Below, in pieces: positions 30,129-39,800 of a stretch of DNA of 40,278 nt. This DNA is from Chara braunii (Eukaryota > Streptophyta > Charophyceae > Charales > Characeae). Position 1 is the stretch's first letter. Every line of letters begins with the position of its first letter. The stretch lies in contig BFEA01000085.1 of assembly GCA_003427395.1 (NCBI GenBank), positions 2,817,621 to 2,857,898 on the forward strand, written 5' to 3'. The notes beneath the pieces are model-generated. The model saw nothing but the letters and a program-made list of their open reading frames with translations. It searched no databases and was not told the origin of the DNA. The position numbers and the translations under genes were made by a program.

Positions 30129-31035
30129 ACGCTATCATTTAGCCATTGAGCACCACCCCCCAGCCAGCTGCGCCAGTGAACAACCACAGCAACACGTGGA
30201 GAAGGAAAAGCACGCGAATCTGGCTAACCCGCTTACACATTTGCCACTCTCGCCTGCAGAGACACCTACCAGCACATCCAAAGGCCTATCCAACCTCGAC
30301 CCCACACGACATTTGTTGCCCCTACAAGAAGAGCACAATGTGCAAACACAACAGGACTGGCTAGTCGTTCCCATTCCTGGGGGGATGCAAATTGTGCTTG
30401 ACGACGAAGATACTACACAACCTCGACCGGAGGACGACTGTGATCTAGAGGCCCTCCCCACGAAACTTCGGGAACTGGTGAAGCTTGAGGCGAACGACAG
30501 TGGCCCGGTGGCGGTACCCCCGGGGGTGATCATCTTCCAATATTGTGGGAAAGAGAGGGGGGGACTGGATGCTTGGACTCAGACCCACAGCGTGGACTGC
30601 TCAACAATCCGCGCCTCAAGGGGAGGTGGCTCCCCATGCCGGTCTCATGGTGGAAGGGTGGTGGGGCAACCCCTCCAATGCAATCATTCTCAAGCGCTTG
30701 AAGTACTGGGTCCGAGAGACCGGGGTTGAGGGCGTCCTGGGAGCGGTACTGCCAAAATCCCTCTCTTACCCAAAGGGATCATCCCGGTCCTGCTGATATG
30801 TGACCCGAAAATTAGAAACCGAAAAACAAGATTGCATTTCACCTACCGCACTTACCAGTAGCTTTTCGATCTCTTCACCAACAGATTCGAGCCCAATAGT
30901 GCATGGATCCAAAGCAGGGCCCTCCTCTTTATGTGGATCTTCCTTGAGGACAGTATCTTAGAACAACACCACTACTGGGATGATCCACCCTTTGTACTTC
31001 TGGTCAAGATCACGGCCCGAGTAAAAGAGGAGACA
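30129..31035 (+). pseudogene. LINE C ORF1-like region, C-terminal part
   Basis: The phase holding 30129-30540 reads KHANLANPLTHLPLSPAETP, DWLVVPIPGGMQIVLDDEDT, LPTKLRELVKLEANDSGPVA and VPPGVIIFQYCG. It then shifts to NAIILKRLKYWVRETGVEGV and returns to the first phase with GIIPVLLICDPKIRNRKTRL and SRALLFMWIFLEDSILEQHH, with stops near 30863 and 31035. Sequence order and composition suggest a genuine but unrecognised ORF1 C-terminal domain. I know no family for it. Confidence 0.45.
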
Positions 31036-31165
31036 TAAAGATATAAAGACAAGAGGCGATGATTTCATTAAACAGATTGCAGCGCAACAATGGCAACCAG
31101 CGGTCCCTGGGTACTGCGGACGTTCACTCACCACCTCGGCACACGACACACAACAACCTACACTT

Positions 31166-31195
31166 CCCCCCCCCCCCACCCCCACCCCCCCCCCC

Positions 31196-31237
<42 letters not shown>
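31166..31237. repeat. poly-C tract
   Basis: About 72 bases of C with a few A interruptions at the start. In the endonuclease phase it encodes poly-proline, so ORF2 of this LINE family may begin with a proline-rich linker, as the C tract of LINE A also hints. Confidence 0.92.
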
Positions 31238-31240
<3 letters not shown>

Positions 31241-31339
31241 CCCTGCACAACCCCTCAATTCCCCCCCTCGGTCCCCCATGCCCCCCCCCGCGGCCCCCTT
31301 CAGCCCCCATCTTCCCAAGGATAAAAAGGTCGCCCCAAT

Positions 31340-31929
31340 GGGCAACAAAACTGGCCCGTGCTGACATAGATATACGGTCACTCAATGTCGATGGACTAAT
31401 TCAAGCCTCAACAGATAAGAAGGATGCCATTTGGAATATGATTAAATGCCCAATTACCAGCAGATTGTCAGATGTGGTGTGAGTTCAGGAGACCCACCTG
31501 TAGGATACCCCTCAGCACATTGCAAAGGCGAAGTCCGTCTAGCCCTATGTGAGCTTTTCAGCACCCGCCAAGGTAAGGGCATCAGCGGGGGTCGCAATCT
31601 GGTTGCCGCCGTCCTCAAAGCTAAGGCCGTTACATATGGAATACGATAGTCAACAAGGGAGATGGGTCCGCCTGAAAGTTGCCTATGAACAGGACAAATT
31701 TTATTTAGTGAGCATATATGTTCCGAATGACCGCACCAGTAGGGTGGACTTGTGGCTCTCCCTTCACCAACACTTACCGGACGATGCCCCAAATATCTTG
31801 GGCGAAGACTTCAATACCGCGCTCGATCCCTCTATGGACCGAGGGTCCACTTCACAACGGCTGGATCCTTTGTCCCCTCCGCAGTTGACAATGGGTCCAG
31901 ATGCCCTCATGATCTATGATGGTTTCTAG
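31340..31929 (+). pseudogene. LINE C APE-type endonuclease
   Basis: A single phase with three stops (31480, 31501 and about 31540) reads ARADIDIRSLNVDGLIQAS, VQETHL (metal-binding glutamate of the QETHL motif), GVAIWLPPSSKLRPLH, YLVSIYVPNDRTSRVDLWLS and NILGEDFNTALDPSMDRGS (usual motif GGDFN). These are the N-terminal two thirds of the endonuclease that nicks target DNA for LINE insertion. The C-terminal SDH segment is missing because the sequence switches to minus-strand LINE D at about 31915-31935. Confidence 0.85.
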
Positions 31930-32641
31930 ACTTTCTTCCACATGGTGGCAACACGGGAGTTTGTTGTGTAGTGTATTAGGAGAATACCAGTCCTTGGAAT
32001 CGCTATCCCATACATCTTTCATCCTTGTGATACCCATCTTTATTCATCCTTTCCATGGACTTGCATTACAGTGCAGATAATATCCTTGAAAGTCTCTAAT
32101 CCATGCATTATTGAAAAGGGGTTGTCGGATGACTTCCTCCTATCTCAGTGGGGGGTGTTTACCTGGTAGAGGGAGTTTTCTCCATGTTTGAAGGAGATTA
32201 AGCCAGAAGAGATCCTTACAGATGTTTTGTCTTACTAACACTTTGTCTGAGTTTTGTAGTATGTTTTGGTTTCTTGGTGCATATCTTGGGATGGACCATG
32301 ATCGATTTTCTAACCACATTGGTGGATCAGTAGTTTTTACTGTAAGGGGGGCAAGTTTCCTTATTTGTTCCCAAGCTGAAGCGCTTCATGAAGTTTATGG
32401 TTTGAAGAGGAGTCTCTTGATCCCTTATATTGAGAGTGTTATAACTTGGGTGGTCGGGTCTATGATGCCCAACCCTCCTTTAGATTTAGGTTGGATTCTA
32501 GCAGACCATGCAACCCTACTAATGACATTCTTACAATCATGGTTACCCCTTCATAGAAATGCCCTAACCTGATGTTGGAGGCATTTGATTGATGGTTTAT
32601 CTAGTGCCCATATTACCGATTTTTTTTTTTTTTTTTCTATA
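31915..32641 (-). pseudogene. LINE D post-RT region
   Basis: Read downward from 32641: an A18 run (T run at 32621-32638), then DKPSIKCLQHQVRAFL, stop, RGNHDCKNVISRVAWSARIQ, PKSKGGLGIIDPTTQVITLS, NAWIRDFQGYYLHC and KDVWDSDSKDWYSPNTLHNK, with several stops and shifts. Homologous blocks lie in LINE A at 11100-11800. Confidence 0.65.
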
Positions 32642-33013
32642 CTATGTGGATGCTAGAATAACATTATTAATAGCTAAGGAACGACCCATGATTGAATTAG
32701 TTTTCCACAGATTTAATTTAGTTTGTGCACATTGAATGATCAAATAATTGTTGGTTTTTGGTTTACCTTTTGCCGATAGAGAAATGTCAAGAATTCTAAT
32801 TGGTGTACCATTTGTTACCCACTTTATGCGAGACAATTTTGGTGGTCTTCCTCCCTGATGATGGATCCACCATCCTAAGGTCTTATTACCCTGATTGACT
32901 TTCATGTCATATAATCTGCAAAATTTGATCATGAGTCTGTGAATTGCTTCCATAATAGATAATTTTTTGACCCTCTCTCTCAGTTGTACAATGCCTTCTT
33001 TGAACCAACGCAC
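32642..33013 (-). pseudogene. LINE D pre-RT fused to RT C-terminus by deletion
   Basis: A 123-codon frame. Residues 1-20 equal the pre-RT block of LINE A (WFNDGVTQLRERSKKFSIQ). Residues 21 on resume at the end of RT (AIHRLMIKFCRLYDMKVNQG, compare AIHLFSLAVNMKVNWG in LINE A). The deletion keeps the frame open. No polymerase motif remains. Confidence 0.7.
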
Positions 33014-33052
33014 CTTATCCCTTTATTCGGACTTTTGGGTTTGCCAATAGGT

Positions 33053-33406
33053 CTATAATGTGTTCACTATGTCTTTAAACCTCATCAACGAGAGAGGGGA
33101 GGTCTTAAATTTGTAGAACCTCGGTCCCCTCTGAATATGGGTGTGGAAGGACAATCCCAGTGTAATCATGCTATGATCAAAGGCTCTGCGAAGGCTGATT
33201 GCTGTGATTTCGGTCGTTGTAACCATCCTTACCGGGTTCTTTGAAACTAGGGTGAGGTCTATTCGTGAGTTTGCCGTACCTCGGTCACCCTTAGCTGACA
33301 AGCATGTGTAAGCTATTTGGTTACGATGCAGCAACCTGTATGTATGGGAGTGCCATAATTGCAACCCAAGAATTAACGGACTGCATCTTGGGCATGGACT
33401 AGACAA
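33053..33406 (-). pseudogene. LINE D endonuclease C-terminal part
   Basis: A 117-codon frame with LQLWHSHTYRLLHRNQIAY, GTANSRIDLTLVSKNPVRMV and FDHSMITLGLSF. SRIDL...(S/F)DHxxI is the C-terminal signature of APE endonucleases, with serine of SDH replaced by phenylalanine. The D and H that matter for catalysis are present. Confidence 0.75.
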
Positions 33407-34560
33407 AAATCAAGATATATGGCCTAGAAAAAACCTCAATAACTAGTTGACCCTTGGCATGTTAGAAAAATGACGAAAACAAAAAAAAAAAAAAAAAAAA
33501 AAAAAAAGGGAGGGAGAATGAGACGAAAAGGGATGAAAGGGAGTGAGTGAGTTGGTCGTCAATAGCTGTCCAAATTTGGAGAGAAAACGAAAGAAAAAAA
33601 GAAAAAAAAGGAAAAGGGTCACTAATGGTAAAAAACGGTCACTTGGGAGATACATTTGTGATCAGATTCATCCAAGGGTGAATCAGTTATAAAGCATCTT
33701 GATTTTCTTCAGATTTTACTGAGAAAATCAAAGAAAAACAAGACCTTAACAACCGAGGCGGCTACACAGAAAGGCACGGTGCGCGTGCACATAGAAACGA
33801 ACGGCGTGAGGAAGGAAGCGGAAGTTGGCATGGTGGCGGCCGTACGATGGGATGAGCGTGGAGGGAGCAGGGAGGGCACATTTTTCAGCATCGTTTCATG
33901 ACGGTATGTTGGATGTGCGGGAGCGGGTGAGGAGATGCGCTGCCATCAACGGGCTCGCTGCGCGGTACCATACGAACATCGGAAGCATGTTGGTTTTTTT
34001 TAACGAGCATGCTGTTTTTCAAACTCAGTTTTCCACAAACAAACTTCAGCGGCGGCGGGTCAGTTTTTCTGTTATAAGGGAAAGGAGGGCAGGTTTATCC
34101 CGCTCTGTTTTATGCCTGTTTTGGCTCACGCTGCCTTCTTGTGCGTTGCTGACTGCCTGGGTAATTGAGGGAGAGCGTTGTTGATAGCCTATTGAGCGCA
34201 CTATGAGATCGAGGGGTCTCGTTTCACTAGTGGGCGTATCAGCGGCGATGAATTAAACGTGATTGAAAGGGTTATAAGTGGTGACTATGTCTTCCTTCTT
34301 CCTCAACTAAGGGTAAGTTTAGGGTAAGTATATATCTATGGTGGGTTGAACCTCCTGTGGCGACTGGTCAACGGGCTTGGCAAGGAGGGGCCACACTGTC
34401 TTCGTCTCTCTGGGGAATCGAAGATGGCCGTTTATGCCTTTGGTGTTAGTGATTGCTTCCAGCCTAGAACTAACAGTGGGAGGAAGTGAACCTTTCCTTC
34501 CCCACATGCGCAGGGGTGAGGTTTGATGGGAGAGCGGCAAGTGGAAGGAAGGTGGTTGAG
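33407..34560. other. unannotated, with poly-A tract and hairpins
   Basis: The A tract at 33480-33507 begins an A/G-rich stretch. A strong hairpin lies at 33699-33731: TTGATTTTC-t-TCAG / CTGA-GAAAATCAA (13 bp, one bulge). A double stem CACTA/GAGA...TCTC/TAGTG lies around 34199-34238. A 119-codon open frame (33825-34184) has no motif. Confidence 0.5.
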
Positions 34561-35039
34561 GAAGAAGGGCGAGGTTGGGTTGTTTTAAATCTCAATCACG
34601 TGTGGTCAGTGGCGGTTCACAAGTTGATACCTCTGTTTTGAGTCTGTTGATTACTCATCACGGGTATCCTGTCTTTTTTGTTTTTTTTTTCTCTTGATAG
34701 GTTTTCGAGATGGCGTGCTGGGTCCATCGTGAATTTCTATGAGAATCTTTTTCGTCTTTATTCATGAGTATACTCGTTTTCATTGGCCTGCCTTCAACAA
34801 TCGACTTGTGTTAAGATTGCATGATTGTCACAAAGATTTTTCTCGTAATAAACTTCCTACAAAGCTTCTATTAAACTTCTGATTTTATATAAACCGTGAC
34901 TTAGGAATAATTTTCAGTACTTTTTCGTATTTGTGGGGGGGATCGACAGATCCCCAAACTATTCCCAAAACTTACATTTCGTGACTGTTTCTCTTATCTC
35001 AAATCTCAGAATCTCATCCGCTAAATTTTAGCTCTACAA
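34561..35039. other. unannotated AT-rich sequence with one hairpin
   Basis: GGGGATC-gaca-GATCCCC at 34938-34955 is a perfect 7-bp stem with a tetraloop. Nothing else is recognised. Confidence 0.5.
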
Positions 35040-35190
35040 AAGAATAGTCTGGATAATTTCTTAACCTTCTCTTAAAGCTCTTGGTCTTGGATTTCCGGAA
35101 AAAAATTAGCTCGACAAAGAATGGTCTAGATAAATTTTTAACCTTCACCTAAATCTCTTGGTCCGAGATTTTGATTCCTAAAGTTGAACT
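35040..35190. repeat. 77-bp tandem dimer
   Basis: AGAATAGTCTGGATAATTTC at about 35042 and AGAATGGTCTAGATAAATTT at about 35118 open two diverged units ending in CTCTTGGTC. Confidence 0.7.
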
Positions 35191-36396
35191 TCTATTGCAA
35201 TTTTTCTGAAGACTAATATTGCATCGACTAATTCCACAAATTCGACGTTGGAATTCTTACGTAATTTTTTTGATTCACTTAAGGAGGGGGCTTTATTGAG
35301 GGGGTAGGATGATATGATGGAGGGGAAGGACGCACTCTGTGGGAAGGGGCTAACTGCAGAGCTGAATTAGGGCACAACAGCAGGGGAGATGGTGGCTCCA
35401 CTGCAATGAGTCTTGCCGGAGTAAGGTTGGATAGGTGTAGGTGGTGAGCGGTATCTGTTCCTCTCTCTTGGGAGTCTCTCCTATTGAGATGTTGTTCTTA
35501 CGGGGGGGATGGGCTCGTTTTTATTTCCTATGGAGAAGATCCGAGTCCTTGCTCCAAGAGGGCTGCGGGGTAAGAGGGGGGAAGGGGGGGCAACTGAGGG
35601 GGGACTGTGGGTTTGGTTAGTAGGTCTGAAGGAAGGGGCTGGGACGACGCAGACCGGTGCTGGAGTGTTTGCTCTGTGACCCGGAGAGGAGCATGAGGCT
35701 TGGGGAGTTCTGTCGAGGGAGGAAGATAGAACTAACACTTTCGACGTGGCCGTAGCTGGGGTGTATCCCTTTCACCTTTTGGGGCGTGCGGCTATGGGGA
35801 GTTGCCAAGGAAGGAAGACACTCCTCACCATCTTCACTAGGCTGGTCGGTACAGGGGCTTGGTGGGGTCCTGTAACTCTAGCATGGGAGTGTATGAGACC
35901 AGCCGTGTGTCGTTTTGAGAACTGGACACGAGACCTGTAGTTTTTTCAATAGCTGCGGGGAGTGTGGGTGGTTTTGTTTGTGCAGTCCTTACTAATTCTC
36001 TGGTTCTGGATCCGTGGTAGTATTTAGCCCTTACTTGCAACTAGGGCGTAGGAGTTCAAAGAGGGTCACAACTGGCTGACATCCGCATAGTTCTTCTGTT
36101 TTGTGCCCCTGTTTTGCCGATGCCAGAACGACGCTGGCCGGAGCTGGGGCGTCGCCCTGTGACCTGCAGTTCGCAGTAGTATGAGGCCTTGTAGAGAGAT
36201 CTGGGGATTGTCGAGGGTGGAAGGCAATCCAGTGGCGAATCGGGGGGGGCTGCGTAGTGACGAGAAGAGATCAGCTATGGGCGATGTTAGTATGGTTGGT
36301 ACTGTCCCTGAGTAAGTATGTCCCAGGGAAAGGAAGGCTAGGAAGCTGGTTTTTTTGGGTTACCAACAAGGGTCTTAAGAGTGTTTTAGGAATCTG

Positions 36397-36401
<5 letters not shown>
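35191..36401. other. unannotated G-rich sequence, no gene
   Basis: Purine-rich on the plus strand, with short open frames of no recognisable identity. No repeats stand out. Confidence 0.4.
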
Positions 36402-36435
<34 letters not shown>

Positions 36436-36512
36436 ACAGAAAGAAGCTCTAGTCTATTCGTGGGGATCAGCACGTGCTGGAAACCGGGCCCAGCGTCCCA
36501 TATGAATATACA
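36402..36512 (-). mobile_element. SINE-like element, copy 5
   Basis: The T run at 36402-36434 is the A tail. On the minus strand the core reads GGGACGCTGGGCCCGGTTTC, CAGCACGTGCTGATCCCCAC and GAATAGACTAGAGC before the tail. It is the shortest copy and ends just after the core. Confidence 0.7.
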
Positions 36513-36779
36513 TCAGTTTGAAACACCGGGGCCATTATCCGGCTTCGGCTAAGAAAAACTTGAGAATAGAAAATTCTAATGTTGATGATACTAATGATGC
36601 CAGTGATGACAAAAAATGTAGCTACACATGCTGAGTCAGCCATACTGGACTCCTAATCCTGAACAACTCCAAGCCCTCCCTTACTAGGATATTGCAACTC
36701 TAGAACAAGCCAAACCTATCCCCCCACTGCCATAGCTGATCTCTCCTCACTACCCAGACTAACCCCACCCCATAGGTTG
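36513..36779. other. unannotated spacer
   Basis: A GAT-rich patch near 36575-36610; no gene. Confidence 0.4.
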
Positions 36780-38070
36780 TCAAGGTAGCCCCTCCTGGTT
36801 CACCATTGGCTTGCTTTCCTCCCTCAGCAAACCCCAGCCCTCTCTACAAGGCCTCCCACCCCTGCCAATTACAGGTTACAGGGCTATGCCCCAGCTCTGG
36901 CCAACGTTGTTCTGGCATCGGCAATCCAGGAGCACAGAATAAAGCAACTTCAGCAGTTATCAGTCTAGGTTCGACGATCCCTGAATTCCTATATCCCAAA
37001 TAAAGAAGAGGAACAGGTGCTGCCAAGATTGTAGAGCAGCAGGTGGCTGGTTTTGAAGTATTGAACTGTATTCAAATTATCATATATTTTTTTGATGCAT
37101 CGAGTTTATTAGATCGTGAAAAGGATACGCTTCCATTTGTCACAGACTCACAGCTCAAACCAATCCATACCCACTGTACCGTGTTTCATGCTGCCTCTAC
37201 CGAGGAAAATCCCTCGGCCCCAACATAAAACAGATCCCCTCCCCTCCCTCCACCACATCCGCGAAGGCAACCAATCCCCTCCTAGAGGCTGCCTTTGCCC
37301 ATCCCTTGTCCCTGTCTGCCCCCGCTGGGGATGAAGGCGACCAACTCTCCAACCCCGGCCCCAGACTCAGACAATCCCCAATCTGCCCTACTCCCAATAG
37401 GGCTACTGCCTCCCACCATGCAACACCCCTGTAGAATAAGGCTCCCCTGTAACATACCCCAGGGTTAATTTTTCGGGGACAGCTAACTAGTGGTCTATAC
37501 CCACAACTGACCAGCCCTATCTCTCCTTCCCCTAGCTTACCCAAGGCCAGGCAGAGCCCAGGCCGACAGTCCTACCGTCCTTCCCCTGGCTTGTCCCCTA
37601 ACTTAGGCCAGGCGGATCTCAGACCTGCTATGGGTAACTACCGTATGTCTGTACCCTGGGGTCTCAAAACCCCCCTGCCTACCAAAATTCCAGCCGTAAC
37701 CTCCGAAGTCCTATCCCTACTAAAACGTATGCAAAATTCAATGTTCAAAATCCTCAATTAGGAAAAGGAAACTCGTGAAAAAACAAAATAAAGAAAATTC
37801 TCCTCAAGAAGTAAGTAATCAAGAAGTAGGTAATCGGGATATAGGTAATCAAAGTATAGGTAATCTAGATGTAGGTAATCAGGATATTGCTAATCAGGAT
37901 GTAAACATTAATGACTATTGGATAATTGGGTAGCAGGAATCGGTACCCTGAGACTGAAAGTTTTTAGATGATTTTAGTATTGATGATGGTAGTGATGATG
38001 ATGGAAGTGTTATGGATGACTATTTGAGTGAAGCAAGCCTAAAGATAGTAGTGGCGATCAACTTCGCCTA
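36780..38070 (+). pseudogene. degraded reading frame: proline-rich, helical, pentapeptide-repeat, acidic
   Basis: Protein-like pieces follow each other on the plus strand. First come a proline-rich start (QTPALSTRPPTPANYRLQGY, then ALANVVLASAIQEHRIKQLQ) and a further proline-rich part. Next is MGNYRMSVPWGLKTPLPTKI with SEVLSLLKRMQNSMFKILN (37630-37761), which looks like a short coiled coil. After a stop and a shift of phase come seven pentapeptide repeats (37805-37909). After three stops in the same phase follows an acidic stretch, DDFSIDDGSDDDGSVMDDYL (37967-38026). Layout and decay suggest the structural or ORF1-type protein of a transposable element or an old gene. No family is recognised. 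Confidence 0.35.
37805..37909 (+). repeat. 15-bp repeat, 7 units, encoding a pentapeptide repeat
   Basis: Units of exactly 15 bases (CAAGAAGTAGGTAAT type) from 37805. Translated they give QEVSN, QEVGN, RDIGN, QSIGN, LDVGN, QDIAN, QDVNI. Differences are mostly conservative (E/D, V/I), which suggests past selection at the protein level. Confidence 0.85.
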
Positions 38071-38594
38071 CAGATGAATTACTACTAATGAAAAAATGTG
38101 ATAAGGGTGAGCATGCTAGTGAAGCTGCCCAAAAGCAATATTAATTGCTAACCTAAAATGAGGATGATAGTGCTGATGATCATGATACTGTAGATGGTAA
38201 AAGTCACTATGGTAATGACTAAACACCCATAGGGCTGCAATGATGATGAGGATGTCAACTAATTATCCATTGTATTGATGACGATTGTCTTACCGCGAGT
38301 GATGATGACTAGTAATCTTGATGGCGACGTGCTGATAGTGCATCGCCCGACACACTCGAATTTCATGGCTCGCCCTAGATCTTCGATATCTCATAATCCG
38401 CTGGACCATTTGATCTGAAATTTGGACCACCTCAGCTCCTCGCCATAGACCACCGGTGATCCAATTTTCAGCTTAGGGCGCCAACCCAATCACGCGCTAT
38501 TTTCCTTGCTGCGTGCAGTTTTCTAGCGAGCGTGGCTCCTCTTCGTGGTGGTAATCTTGATTGATGATTGTTGAAATGGTGACGATGATGACTG
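38071..38594. other. unannotated GAT-rich sequence
   Basis: Scattered GATGATGA patches; no gene seen. Confidence 0.4.
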
Positions 38595-38654
38595 GTGTCT
38601 ATGATTTCAATGATGATGATAATGATGATGATGATGATGATGATGATGATTCTA

Positions 38655-38692
<38 letters not shown>

Positions 38693-38780
38693 TACTGCTG
38701 ACGAGAGTCAACTTCCGATGGGAGAGATCACGATGAAAGTAAATGATGATGATAATGATAATGATGACGATGATAACTGA
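38595..38780. repeat. (GAT)n trinucleotide microsatellite
   Basis: Nearly pure GAT/ATG repeats at 38609-38690, with degenerate flanks to 38780. Open frames here (poly-M or poly-D) are artefacts of the repeat. Confidence 0.95.
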
Positions 38781-39545
38781 TGACTACAATCAAGATGATG
38801 AAATTGCTAATAATGCGCCCTGTGGTGATGCACTAATGATGGTGATAATAGGGATGGGTAGCGCCCTAGCACCCTGAAATAGTAAAATATGGATGAGGCG
38901 CTTACACGCTAGCCAACTTACCTTGTTTCCAATACTAGTAACGCAATATTACTGACAAGCTACTCACGGCCCCAGTTACCGCCTTAATGATGATAAAGAG
39001 CATCACCCTGATGATATTGGTGGCGACGGTGAGCAGCCCTAATAATGATAACGGAACCCTTACGTTGTTCCTTTGAGTCATGCTTGACAACAGTGATGAT
39101 GGAGAAATGATGATGGCAATAACGAACCGCCATGATGATGATGAGGAAGCCCCACCATGTTCCTTTGAGTTACGGCCGATCCCTGATGCTGATGAACGAG
39201 AATGCTGGTGATAACGGGTAGCTACTTCACTCGCACTTCGGGTCACCCAAGGCTCACTCAGCTGAACTCCACAGGCATCCCTAGAGACGACACCTCACAG
39301 GCTCTATGCCACGGGCGAAAACGCAGCAGCAATGGAGTATGAGCGCGGAACTCCCAGAAAACCCCCGGGAGTCTGTCTATTCTCCCCATCAACTTGTGAC
39401 ACGGTGTGAGGAAACCCGGGGAGGGGTCGCCTGCCGCTCGCTGAAGCCAAGGGCAACAACGCCTGTCACTCGCTGCGCCCGCTTCCGAGGTCCGCAGCGA
39501 ACAGCAGGGGAGGTAGGTTGAGGGGTCTCGTGTCACGCACCCCGT
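38781..39545. other. unannotated, with a 92-bp direct repeat
   Basis: GTTCCTTTGAGT recurs at 39067 and 39159 with similar GATGATG-rich flanks, giving two diverged units of about 92 bases. The 39250-39540 part has overlapping short frames without motif. Confidence 0.45.
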
Positions 39546-39800
39546 CTCAGCAAGGTTACGCAGCAGTGGGTTTCACCAGTCAAACGACAATCCAGCCAGT
39601 TCATGTCACAATAGGTTTCAACTGTCAACCGATAAATCACAAAACTCATGCAGCAGTAGCCTCCGCAGGCAATCATGAGATCCACACTCTCGCACAGCCA
39701 AGGGTTTCAATGGAGGGCTGATGAAAAGGTAAGCTCGAATGGTAACATTTTTCAACGGTCAAATTTGACAAGTTCGCATAGCACCAGAGTTTTGCCGAGG
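39546..39800. repeat. ~45-bp degenerate tandem repeat with small covarying hairpins
   Basis: Units are spaced 44-45 bases. Stems are GTTT...AAAC (39570-39585), GGTT...AACC (39614-39630), GCCT-ccgc-AGGC (39659-39670), a poor CCA...TGG (39698-39713) and ATTT...AAAT (39747-39764). The first two loops, and the fifth, share a TCA...GTC pattern. Primary sequence identity between units is low. Confidence 0.55.

Larger units (their letters stand above)
29275..31929 (+). mobile_element. LINE C: ORF1-like region and endonuclease of an L1-like LINE
   Basis: A plus-strand element comprising a Q-rich and P/E-rich ORF1-like region (29275-31035), a C tract (31166-31237) and an APE-type endonuclease (31340-31929). 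It breaks off in the endonuclease where LINE D begins in opposite orientation, so the RT and C-terminus are missing. SINE copy 4 abuts its left end. Confidence 0.75.
31915..33406 (-). mobile_element. LINE D: internally deleted L1-like LINE
   Basis: From 33406 downward: endonuclease C-terminus (33406-33053), pre-RT piece WFKEGIVQLRERVKKLSI, an abrupt jump to the last part of RT, then post-RT blocks IRILDISLSAKGKPK, LAINNVILAST, VRAFLWRGNHDCKN, VAWSARIQPKSKGGLG and GITRMKDVWDSDSKDW. The core RT (about 300 residues) is missing and the copy ends before the zf-RVT knuckle. Order and phase match LINE A and B. Confidence 0.8.

Noticed and set aside
31124-31385. Glycine-rich minus-strand proteins
   Set aside because: Antisense of the poly-C tract inside LINE C. 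The plus strand carries the recognisable endonuclease.
31930-33406. Twin-priming inversion of a single LINE spanning C and D
   Set aside because: In twin priming the inverted piece is the 5' part joined to an intact 3' end with a tail. Here both partners lack their 3' ends at the joint.
38595-38780. Methionine/aspartate-rich peptide
   Set aside because: Pure translation of a GAT/ATG microsatellite.
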